Source: Clostridium sp. CAG:567
GTDB taxonomy: Bacteria; Bacillota; Clostridia; TANB77; CAG-508
Direction: 5' to 3'
Assembly (NCBI GenBank): GCA_000437855.1
Contig: FR902180.1
Coordinates: forward strand, 2,082-13,470
Length of the DNA stretch: 11,389 nt
Positions 1 to 5,956 of the stretch are shown piece after piece (positions within the stretch are counted from its first letter, which is position 1; each line of letters starts with the position of its first letter). Under the pieces are notes generated by a model. That model worked only from the letters and a program-made list of their open reading frames with translations. It made no database searches and was not told the origin of the DNA. The position numbers and the translations under genes are program-made.

Positions 1-23
1 AGCAGTCTTTCTTTAAGACTGCT
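1..23 (-). terminator. Inverted repeat at window edge, possible terminator of the toxin gene
   Basis: A perfect 9-bp inverted repeat (AGCAGTCTT / AAGACTGCT) encloses a 5-base loop. It lies 57 bases downstream of the toxin stop codon. On the minus strand any T-tract would fall left of position 1, outside the window, so terminator status cannot be confirmed. There is no T-run on the plus strand after the stem. It could instead be a hairpin at the 5' end of a leftward transcript starting from the weak promoter at 29-55. Confidence 0.45.
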
Positions 24-28
24 AATAC

Positions 29-55
29 TTTATACCCATTTATATAAAATGTCAA
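29..55 (-). promoter_or_regulatory. Possible leftward promoter after the toxin gene
   Basis: Reading leftward there is a consensus TTGACA (55-50) and a TATAAA (34-29). The spacer is only 15 bases, short for a sigma-A promoter. If active, it would start a transcript near position 22, at the inverted repeat, serving a gene outside the window. Weak call in AT-rich sequence. Confidence 0.3.
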
Positions 56-79
56 GTATACTATTCAATTTTTCACACA

Positions 80-580
80 TTATTCACATTTGCTTTTGCA
101 ATAATCTTTACTTTTCTCTTCAAGAGTTTTAAAGTCACAACATATCTTTTTAAAGAAATTATTTTTAGTACTTTTTTCATAAGTTTTTAATGCTCTTTCT
201 TGTATTTCTTTTATATGCTTGTTACAAAAATGGTATTGACTTATTAAAATCTGTCTATATTTTTTATTTTCATTATTTATATTAAATTCAATAAGTTCTT
301 CTCTTTTTATTGGTATCATGTTATTAAAACCTAATATACCATATTTTCCATTATGTATTTTTAAAATATAAATGTTATCTTTCATTTTTTGATGTGCTTC
401 TCTAGGATGCTCCAATGGCACAAAATATTCAAACTCATTAACTTGCAATACCACTCCTAAGTATGGCCTTTTCCTAGTATATTCATCTTTTTGTTCTTTG
501 TTGTATTGAACTTTATTATCGAATGAATATAAATATTTTATGTAATTAACATCTACTCTATATAACTTTAATTTATTCAT
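80..580 (-). CDS. Type III toxin-antitoxin endoribonuclease toxin, ToxN/AbiQ/CptN family
   Basis: A 166-residue basic protein recognised as a type III toxin. These toxins are sequence-specific endoribonucleases held inactive by a small repeated RNA that they also process. Family signatures are the N-terminal LKLYRVDVNYIKYLYSFD (4-21), the PYLGVVLQV strand (39-47), PLEHPREAHQKMK (55-67), LKIHNGKYGILGFNNMIPI (73-91), a QYHFCNKH helix (115-122) and the C-terminal CCDFKTLEEK (147-156). Length matches the family (about 165-200). ATG at 580 was chosen because AAGGAG lies 4 bases before it; the frame extends six codons further upstream (ATG at 598) without such a site. The Ser found after PL in several characterised members (PL-x-S-P) reads His58 here, so an active-site change or a CptN/TenpN-like subgroup is possible. 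The antitoxin RNA gene lies directly upstream. Family assignment is from recalled motifs; subfamily is uncertain. Confidence 0.87.
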   Translation of the reverse strand: MNKLKLYRVDVNYIKYLYSFDNKVQYNKEQKDEYTRKRPYLGVVLQVNEFEYFVPLEHPREAHQKMKDNIYILKIHNGKYGILGFNNMIPIKREELIEFNINNENKKYRQILISQYHFCNKHIKEIQERALKTYEKSTKNNFFKKICCDFKTLEEKSKDYCKSKCE

Positions 581-584
581 TGCA

Positions 585-590
585 CTCCTT
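585..590 (-). promoter_or_regulatory. Ribosome binding site fixing the toxin start
   Basis: AAGGAG, 4 bases upstream of the ATG at 580. It selects this codon over the in-frame ATG at 598. It lies just after the terminator hairpin, so only read-through transcripts carry it. Confidence 0.8.
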
Positions 591-597
591 AAACACA

Positions 598-631
598 AAT
601 AGAGTAGGTGCTTAATTGCCCCTACTCTATT
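598..631 (-). terminator. Terminator between antitoxin RNA and toxin gene
   Basis: A perfect 11-bp inverted repeat (AATAGAGTAGG at 598-608 with CCTACTCTATT at 621-631) has a 12-base loop. On the minus strand the stem is followed by TTTGTGTTT, an imperfect U-tract. In characterised type III systems a leaky terminator at exactly this place keeps antitoxin RNA in large excess over toxin mRNA. The broken U-tract fits partial read-through (inference). Confidence 0.85.
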
Positions 632-733
632 GCCATATTCTAGGATATGACTGTCCTCTTTATAAATACCCTACTTTAATACCTTTACAAGTATTTGGCT
701 AAGGATCTCCCTATCATAATATTTTACAATATT
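619..733 (-). repeat. Three degenerate repeats of the antitoxin RNA
   Basis: Unit 1 (733-709) and unit 2 (695-669) align as AATA-TTGTAAA--TATTA--G-TAGGG with a few insertions. Unit 3 (649-619) keeps the layout (CATAT/ATATG hairpin, then AGAGTAGGGG) but is more diverged. The arms differ in sequence but stay complementary (AATATT/AATATT, AATAC/GTATT, CATAT/ATATG). That is compensatory variation as expected for a conserved RNA fold. Spacers after the GGG are 13 and 19 bases. Confidence 0.6.
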
Positions 734-750
734 ACTTTATCAGTATATTC

Positions 751-780
751 ATTATATACTACTTTTATTCTGGATGTCAA
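751..780 (-). promoter_or_regulatory. Promoter of the type III toxin-antitoxin locus
   Basis: TTGACA (780-775) and TATAAT (756-751), both perfect consensus, separated by 18 bases on the minus strand. It lies 27 bases past the pyrG stop codon, so the locus has its own strong promoter. Transcription should begin near 744, just before the first repeat unit. Confidence 0.85.
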
Positions 781-806
781 GCCTTTTTGTTTAAATTTCC
801 ATTATT

Positions 807-2423
807 TTACTTTTCAGTTTTAATTTTCACATTTTCTTTTGCTACTTTTACTAAGCTTACAAATAGTGGATGTGGTCTATCAGGTCTTGACTTAAATTCT
901 GGATGAAATTGTGATGCAATAAAAAATGGATGATTTTTTAATTCTACTATTTCAACTAGGTTTCCATCTGGTGATAACCCAGAACAAATTAAACCTGCCT
1001 TTTCCATTTCTTCTCTATATTTGTTGTTATATTCAAAACGATGTCTATGTCTTTCTGATATCTTATTTGTTTTATATACTTTCTCAGCTAATGTATTTTT
1101 TAATATGTTACATGGGTATGCACCTAACCTCATTGTTCCGCCTTTGTTTGCTATATGAATTTGTTCTTCCATAATATGAATTACTTTGCATGTACTTGCT
1201 TCATCAAATTCTTCTGAGTTTGCATCTTTATATCCTAACACATCTCTTGCAAATTCTACAACTGCCATTTGCATTCCTAAACATATTCCTAAAAATGGAA
1301 TATTGTTTTCTCTTACATATTGTATTGTTGCTATTTTTCCTTCTATTCCTCTGTTTCCAAATCCACCTGGTACAATTACTCCATTGTATTTTCCAAGCAT
1401 TTCTTTTGCATTTTCTTTTGTTACCTTTTCACAGTCTATAAAATCTATATGTACTTTACAGCCATTTGCAAATCCACCATGTTTAATGCTTTCTGCAATT
1501 GATAAATATGAGTCTTCTAATTTTACATATTTTCCAACTATTGCAATATTTACATTTTCATCTTTTAGATTTTTAATATTTTTTATTAATTCTTCCCAAC
1601 TCAAATTATTTGGTATATTTCTTAATTTCAGTTTTTCACAGATTCTACTTGCTAATCCTTCTTTTTCTAGCATTAGTGGAACTTCATATAAGTTTTCTAC
1701 TGTTTTATTTTGTATTACATCTTGTTTTTTTACATTGCAGAATAATGCAATTTTCTGTTTTAAGTTTTCATCTATTTCTTGTTCTGCTCTACAAACTAGT
1801 ATGTCTGGTTTTATACCTATTGATTGCAATTCTTTTACTGAATGTTGAGTTGGTTTTGATTTTAGCTCATTTGATCCATAAATATATGGTAATAAAGTTA
1901 CATGAATATATGCAATATCCTCTTCATTTCTTTCTATTCCTATTTGTCTAATAGCTTCTAAGAAAGGTAAACTCTCAATATCTCCAACTGTTCCACCTAT
2001 TTCTGTTATCACTATATCTACATCTGTATTTTCAAATTTATATACTTTTTCTTTTATAGCATTTGTAATATGTGGTATGACTTGTACTGTTTTTCCTAAG
2101 TAATCTCCTTTTCTTTCTCTTTCAATTACTTCTGAGTATATTCTTCCTGTTGTTACAGAAGAATATTTGGTTAGATTTTCATCTGTAAAGCGTTCATAAT
2201 GTCCTAAGTCTAAATCTGTTTCTGCTCCATCGTCTGTTACAAAAACCTCTCCATGTTCATATGGACTCATTGTTCCTGGGTCTACATTAAGGTATGGATC
2301 AAATTTCTGATTTGCTACTTTATATCCTCTATTTTTTAATAGTCTTCCTAATGATGCTGCTGTTATTCCTTTTCCTAGTCCAGATACTACTCCACCTGTT
2401 ACAAAAATGTACTTTTTATTCAT
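807..2423 (-). CDS. pyrG: CTP synthase
   Basis: Cytoplasmic CTP synthase, converting UTP to CTP with ATP and glutamine, the last step of de novo pyrimidine nucleotide synthesis. The 538 residues match the usual full length. The N-terminal synthetase domain (about 1-270) carries the GVVSGLGKG nucleotide-binding loop (11-19), the conserved KFDPYLNVDPGTMSPYEHGE segment (40-59) and EIGGTVGDIES (141-151). The C-terminal class I glutamine amidotransferase domain (about 290-530) has GGFGNRG (353-359), the nucleophile Cys381 in GICLGMQ, and the His507/Glu509 pair in QFHPEFKSRP. AAGGAGG (2429-2435) lies 5 bases before the ATG. The gene has its own promoter and a leader terminator, so attenuation is likely. 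No terminator follows the stop codon; the toxin-antitoxin promoter begins 27 bases on. Confidence 0.98.
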   Translation of the reverse strand: MNKKYIFVTGGVVSGLGKGITAASLGRLLKNRGYKVANQKFDPYLNVDPGTMSPYEHGEVFVTDDGAETDLDLGHYERFTDENLTKYSSVTTGRIYSEVIERERKGDYLGKTVQVIPHITNAIKEKVYKFENTDVDIVITEIGGTVGDIESLPFLEAIRQIGIERNEEDIAYIHVTLLPYIYGSNELKSKPTQHSVKELQSIGIKPDILVCRAEQEIDENLKQKIALFCNVKKQDVIQNKTVENLYEVPLMLEKEGLASRICEKLKLRNIPNNLSWEELIKNIKNLKDENVNIAIVGKYVKLEDSYLSIAESIKHGGFANGCKVHIDFIDCEKVTKENAKEMLGKYNGVIVPGGFGNRGIEGKIATIQYVRENNIPFLGICLGMQMAVVEFARDVLGYKDANSEEFDEASTCKVIHIMEEQIHIANKGGTMRLGAYPCNILKNTLAEKVYKTNKISERHRHRFEYNNKYREEMEKAGLICSGLSPDGNLVEIVELKNHPFFIASQFHPEFKSRPDRPHPLFVSLVKVAKENVKIKTEK

Positions 2424-2442
2424 TGTTTCCTCCTTACCCTAG

Positions 2443-2503
2443 CACAGTTTGGAAATAAAAAAATAGATTTAAAAATAAACAAAGTTCAAACTGTGTTTTT
2501 TTT
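2443..2503 (+). terminator. Plus-strand terminator-like hairpin overlapping the pyrG leader
   Basis: CACAGTTTG (2443-2451) pairs perfectly with CAAACTGTG (2487-2495) and is followed on the plus strand by eight T (2496-2503). The loop is long (35 bases). No plus-strand gene is present, so it may block antisense transcription. On the minus strand the same helix would form in pyrG mRNA, with its downstream arm seven bases before the Shine-Dalgarno. It interleaves with the minus-strand hairpin at 2463-2511. Confidence 0.4.
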
Positions 2504-2511
2504 AAATCTAT
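2457..2511 (-). terminator. Intrinsic terminator / candidate attenuator in the pyrG leader
   Basis: On the minus strand ATAGATTTAAAAA (2511-2499) pairs over 13 bp with TTTTTAAATCTAT (2475-2463). The helix continues, after one bulged base (2476), with AAACA (2498-2494) pairing TGTTT (2481-2477) and a short apical stem. The T-run extends to 2457. It lies 47 bases past the lytic transglycosylase stop codon, so it can end that operon. It also lies downstream of the promoter at 2521-2549 and upstream of pyrG, so pyrG transcripts must pass it. Confidence 0.75.
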
Positions 2512-2520
2512 CATGTTTAT

Positions 2521-2549
2521 ATGATAACATTTGTTAAGATTTGTGTCAA
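2521..2549 (-). promoter_or_regulatory. pyrG promoter
   Basis: TTGACA (2549-2544), a 17-base spacer and TATCAT (2526-2521). TG at 2529-2528 makes an extended -10 (TGT-TATCAT). The predicted start near 2514-2516 begins in AACATG, with no GGG run. The pyrG leader is then about 90 bases and contains the whole terminator hairpin. Confidence 0.75.
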
Positions 2550-2557
2550 TATTAATT

Positions 2558-3118
2558 CTATTTTTTATAATATGTCTTTTTATATTTTTCATAATTGTAT
2601 AATATTTTTCTTACATACAGATTAGTTTCTTTAAATGGGATATTTTCTAAATCCGATCCATCTTTTTTTAATATTCCATCTTTAATCCATCCATCTACTC
2701 TTCCCATACCAGCATTATATGCAGCCAATGCTAAACCAATATTATTATATTTATTCATTAATACTGAAAAATAATATGTTCCTAGTTTAATATTGGTTTC
2801 AGGCTCATATATTTGTTCTTGTGCTATTTCTATATTATCAATTTCGTTACTTATTTCAGTTGCTGTGTTTTCCATTAATTGCATTAGACCAATTGCTTTT
2901 GCTTTAGAATTTGCTTTTTCATCAAAATTGCTCTCTGCTTTTATTATTGAATATATTAATAGTTCATCCACATTGTATAATTCAGCATATTTACTTACAT
3001 ACTGTTCATATTTTTTAGGATATATTATTTGTTGTATATTAATAATTTGAAACAATAAAAAATATATTATTGATATAATAATTAATATTAATAATGTTAC
3101 TTTTAAAGTTTTAATCAA
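2558..3118 (-). CDS. Membrane-anchored lytic transglycosylase, SLT domain
   Basis: A 186-residue Slt70-like lytic transglycosylase, which cleaves the MurNAc-GlcNAc bond of peptidoglycan non-hydrolytically at the outer face of the membrane. Residues 5-27 form one hydrophobic segment, acting as an uncleaved anchor or signal. The catalytic domain (about 40-175) shows the catalytic Glu62 in IKAESNFDEKAN, GLMQLM (77-82), AAYNAGMGRV (132-141) and the C-terminal IPFKETNLYVRKI (160-172), the standard order for family-1 SLT domains. The start is TTG at 3118: AAGGAG (3125-3130) sits 6 bases upstream and no ATG is available nearby. It follows polA by 42 bases and is probably co-transcribed. In several clostridia a similar protein is encoded beside polA with coaE between them (from memory); no coaE is present in this gap. 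Confidence 0.93.
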   Translation of the reverse strand: MIKTLKVTLLILIIISIIYFLLFQIINIQQIIYPKKYEQYVSKYAELYNVDELLIYSIIKAESNFDEKANSKAKAIGLMQLMENTATEISNEIDNIEIAQEQIYEPETNIKLGTYYFSVLMNKYNNIGLALAAYNAGMGRVDGWIKDGILKKDGSDLENIPFKETNLYVRKILYNYEKYKKTYYKK

Positions 3119-3124
3119 AATTTT

Positions 3125-3130
3125 CTCCTT
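3125..3130 (-). promoter_or_regulatory. Ribosome binding site deciding a TTG start
   Basis: AAGGAG, 6 bases before the TTG codon at 3118. With no ATG or GTG at a suitable distance, it fixes the transglycosylase start on a rare initiation codon, which may lower its translation. Confidence 0.75.
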
Positions 3131-3160
3131 TTAGCTAATATATAGCATTTCTTTTGTAAT

Positions 3161-5872
3161 TTATTTTACATCATACCAATCTGTTGCTTCTGACACTTCT
3201 ACCTCTAATGGTACTTCAAGTTTCACAGCTTTTTCCATGCTTTCTTTTAATATTTCCTTTACTTTTTCTTTTTCTTCTATATTACATTCAATTAAAAGTT
3301 CGTCATGAATTTGTAAAATTAATCTTGCATTTAATTTTTCTTCTTTTAGTCTTTCATTAACATGTATCATTGCAATTTTCATTATATCTGCTGCTGTTCC
3401 CTGTATAGGTGTGTTCATAGCTGCTCTAGCTCCAAATTGCCTTACCATATAGTTGTTAGAAGAAAGCTCTGGTATGTATCTTCTTCTATGAAATAGTGTT
3501 TCCACATATCCATTTTGTTTTGCTTCTTCAACTATTTCATCCATAAATTGCTTTACTCCACAATATTTATTTAAATATTGTTCAATATATTGTTCAGCTT
3601 TTTTACGGCTTATGCCCAACTGTTCTGCTAATCCAAATCCACTTATTCCATATACAATTCCAAAGTTTACTGCTTTTGCCGCTGTTCTTTGTTCTTTTGT
3701 AACTTCTTCTAGTGGAACATCAAATACTTTTGATGCTACTTGTTTATGAATATCTTCCTCATTTAAAAATGCTTCTCTCATATTTTTATCTTTTGAAATA
3801 TGTGCTAAGATTCTTAGTTCTATTTGAGAATAATCTGCATCTATAAATATATTTCCTTTTTGGGCTTTAAATGCTTTTTTTATCTGTTTTCCTTGTTCTG
3901 CTCTTGTTGGAATATTTTGAAGATTAGGCTCTGTTGAGCTTATTCTTCCTGTTGCAGTTACAGTTTGGTGGAAATATGAATGTATTTTTTTTGTATATTC
4001 ATTTATATATACAATTAATCCATCTATATATGTTGAATTCAATTTCATTAAGGTACGATATTCTAGAATTTTCTCAATAACTGGATGTTCTGGTTTCAGT
4101 TTTTCTAATATATCAACATCTGTTGAATAACCTTTTTTTGTTTTTTTGTATACTGGTAGTTTTAACTTTTCAAATAATATTACTCCTAATTGTTGGGTAG
4201 AATTTATATTAAACTCTTCACCTGATAAGTTATAAATTTCTTGTTTTATGTTCTCAATTTCCTCTTTTAGCTTATCTCCAAATGATATTAGTTCTTCTTT
4301 ATCAACATATATGCCTTCATATTGCATTTCTGCAAGTACTTTTACTAAAGGCATTTCAATATTTTTAAATAAATCCATAGAACTTATTTCTTGCATTTTT
4401 GGTTCCATCACTTCTATTAGCTTAGCTATAACATACGTATATATTGCATTATGATATTTTTCAAAATCTATATTATTTTCCTCTTGTGAAAATAATGTCA
4501 TTTGAGTTTCTTTTTCTTGATTTGCTCCAACCGCTTCTAAATATTCTGAAATGTCAATATTTAAATATTGTGATGCTAATTCTTCTAATTTATAATGGTT
4601 ATTACTTGGATTCAATATATATGCTGCAATCTCTGCATCAAATTCAATTCCTTTTAGTAATATTCCATTTTGTTCTAATATTACATACATTTCATTTAAT
4701 CCATAACTATATTTCTTTATATTTTCATTTTCCAATATCTCTTTGAAATAAGAACTAAACTCATTTTCATCATTAAATTTTATTTCATATATATTATTAT
4801 CATTATATATATATATTGATTTTATATGTTTTTTTATTATTAGTTTTTCATCTATTGATTTTTCCGTACCTATTATAAATATTAATTGTTCTTTTAACTT
4901 TTTTAATAAACTTTCTATTTCATTTTTTGAATTTAATGTTTTTACATCAAATAATTCTGTTATATTTTGCTTTGGTTTTTCATTTAATTTTAAATTAAAT
5001 CTTTCAATAAATCTATTAAAATTAAGTTCTTTAAATTTAGCCAAAACCTCTTCATTATTCCATTCTTTTATTTTAAATTCCTCTATTTTTTCTTCTATTG
5101 GTACCTCTAAATTTATTGTTCCTAATGTTCTTGAAAGTTCAGCTAATTCTTTATTTGCAATCAATTTTTCTTTTGTTTTTGGTTTTAAATCATCTTCTCC
5201 TTTTTCAATTGCTTCATATAGTCCATCAATAGTTTTGTATTTTTTCACAAGTTCTAGTGCAGTTTTTTCTCCGACTCCTGGAACTCCTGGTATATTATCT
5301 GACGTATCTCCTTGTAATCCTTTTACTTCTATAAGCTGTTTTGGTGTTACACCATATTTTTCAATTACTGCATTTTCATCAAAAACTTCAGTCTCTGTTT
5401 TTCCCATTTTTGTATGTGGTATACGTACTTTTATTTTATTTGAAGTAAGTTGAAATGTATCTCTATCTCCAGAAACTATTGTAACATCAAATCCTTCTTT
5501 TTCTGCCTTTTTTGAAACTGTTCCTAAAACATCATCTGCCTCATAGCCTTCTTTTTCTATAATTGTTATATTCATTGAATGTAAAATATCTTTTAATATA
5601 GGCATCTGTTCAGCTAATTCATTTGGCATTCCTTTTCTTGTTGCCTTATATCCATCATACATTTTATGTCTTGCAGTTGGAGCTTTTAAGTCAAAGGTTA
5701 CCATTAAATATTCTGGTTCTATATCTTCTAATACTTTAAATAGTATAGCTAAAAATCCATAAACAGCATTAGTATATTTACCATCAGGAGTCATCAGCAT
5801 TTTATTTCCCATAATTCCATAAAACGCTCTATTTAGTATACTATTTCCATCTATTAAAACTATTTTCTTCAT
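3161..5872 (-). CDS. polA: DNA polymerase I, without proofreading residues
   Basis: DNA polymerase I, which removes RNA primers and fills gaps in repair and lagging-strand synthesis. 903 residues, normal length. The N-terminal 5'-3' exonuclease (about 1-295) has the opening VLIDGNS (5-11), EADDVLG (111-117), SGDRDTFQL (134-142) and GDTSDNIPGVPGVGEKTA (188-205). The middle 3'-5' exonuclease-like domain (about 310-490) is degenerate. The first metal-binding DxE is replaced by IFIIGTEKS (331-339), and the segment at 473-485, where the final Asp would lie, has none. This is common in Bacillus-type enzymes. The polymerase domain (about 500-903) keeps motif A DADYSQIELR (678-687), motif B around Arg729, Lys733, Phe737 and Tyr741, and motif C QIHDELL (854-860). 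AAAGGA lies about 9 bases before the ATG. Likely first gene of a polA-transglycosylase unit; no clear promoter in the 84-base gap upstream. Confidence 0.97.
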   Translation of the reverse strand: MKKIVLIDGNSILNRAFYGIMGNKMLMTPDGKYTNAVYGFLAILFKVLEDIEPEYLMVTFDLKAPTARHKMYDGYKATRKGMPNELAEQMPILKDILHSMNITIIEKEGYEADDVLGTVSKKAEKEGFDVTIVSGDRDTFQLTSNKIKVRIPHTKMGKTETEVFDENAVIEKYGVTPKQLIEVKGLQGDTSDNIPGVPGVGEKTALELVKKYKTIDGLYEAIEKGEDDLKPKTKEKLIANKELAELSRTLGTINLEVPIEEKIEEFKIKEWNNEEVLAKFKELNFNRFIERFNLKLNEKPKQNITELFDVKTLNSKNEIESLLKKLKEQLIFIIGTEKSIDEKLIIKKHIKSIYIYNDNNIYEIKFNDENEFSSYFKEILENENIKKYSYGLNEMYVILEQNGILLKGIEFDAEIAAYILNPSNNHYKLEELASQYLNIDISEYLEAVGANQEKETQMTLFSQEENNIDFEKYHNAIYTYVIAKLIEVMEPKMQEISSMDLFKNIEMPLVKVLAEMQYEGIYVDKEELISFGDKLKEEIENIKQEIYNLSGEEFNINSTQQLGVILFEKLKLPVYKKTKKGYSTDVDILEKLKPEHPVIEKILEYRTLMKLNSTYIDGLIVYINEYTKKIHSYFHQTVTATGRISSTEPNLQNIPTRAEQGKQIKKAFKAQKGNIFIDADYSQIELRILAHISKDKNMREAFLNEEDIHKQVASKVFDVPLEEVTKEQRTAAKAVNFGIVYGISGFGLAEQLGISRKKAEQYIEQYLNKYCGVKQFMDEIVEEAKQNGYVETLFHRRRYIPELSSNNYMVRQFGARAAMNTPIQGTAADIMKIAMIHVNERLKEEKLNARLILQIHDELLIECNIEEKEKVKEILKESMEKAVKLEVPLEVEVSEATDWYDVK

Positions 5873-5956
5873 TATTACTTTTCCTTTCTATGTTGTCTTT
5901 CTCAATTTGCTTTGCATACCTATCTTCTTCTCCAATAGCTACTTAAGACCACAATT

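Larger units (their letters stand above)
598..744 (-). ncRNA. Predicted type III antitoxin RNA (ToxI-like)
   Basis: A roughly 145-base non-coding transcript is predicted from the consensus promoter at 751-780 (start near 744) to the terminator at 598-631, directly upstream of the toxin gene. Within it are three degenerate units, each a short hairpin followed by TAGGG, starting at 733, 695 and 649 (spacing 38 and 46 bases). This is within the range of known type III antitoxin repeats, roughly 35-45 bases. The units at 695 and 649 can each draw two interleaved 4-bp helices, as in H-type pseudoknots: 704-701 with 685-682 and 695-692 with 681-678; 657-654 with 645-642 and 649-646 with 637-634. 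No ORF with a ribosome binding site is visible. Role is inferred from position and architecture; the pseudoknots are hypothetical. Confidence 0.72.

Noticed and set aside
619..744. Riboswitch upstream of the toxin gene (purine-like GAATATGG string)
   Set aside because: The conserved junction sequences of the purine class are missing, and no other metabolite class I know fits. The position before a type III toxin explains the structured RNA better.
926..1951. Several plus-strand ORFs of 60-220 codons opposite pyrG
   Set aside because: They are mirror frames of a full-length, motif-complete CTP synthase in AT-rich DNA. Their translations are low-complexity and hydrophobic, with no domain.
2443..2520. 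B. subtilis-style reiterative CTP attenuation of pyrG
   Set aside because: It needs a transcript beginning with a G-run followed by CU; the predicted start here has none.
5873..5956. Short open stretch before polA (reads GEEDRYAKQIEKDN)
   Set aside because: It looks protein-like but has no start codon with a ribosome binding site and runs into polA out of frame. It is at most a remnant of a lost gene.
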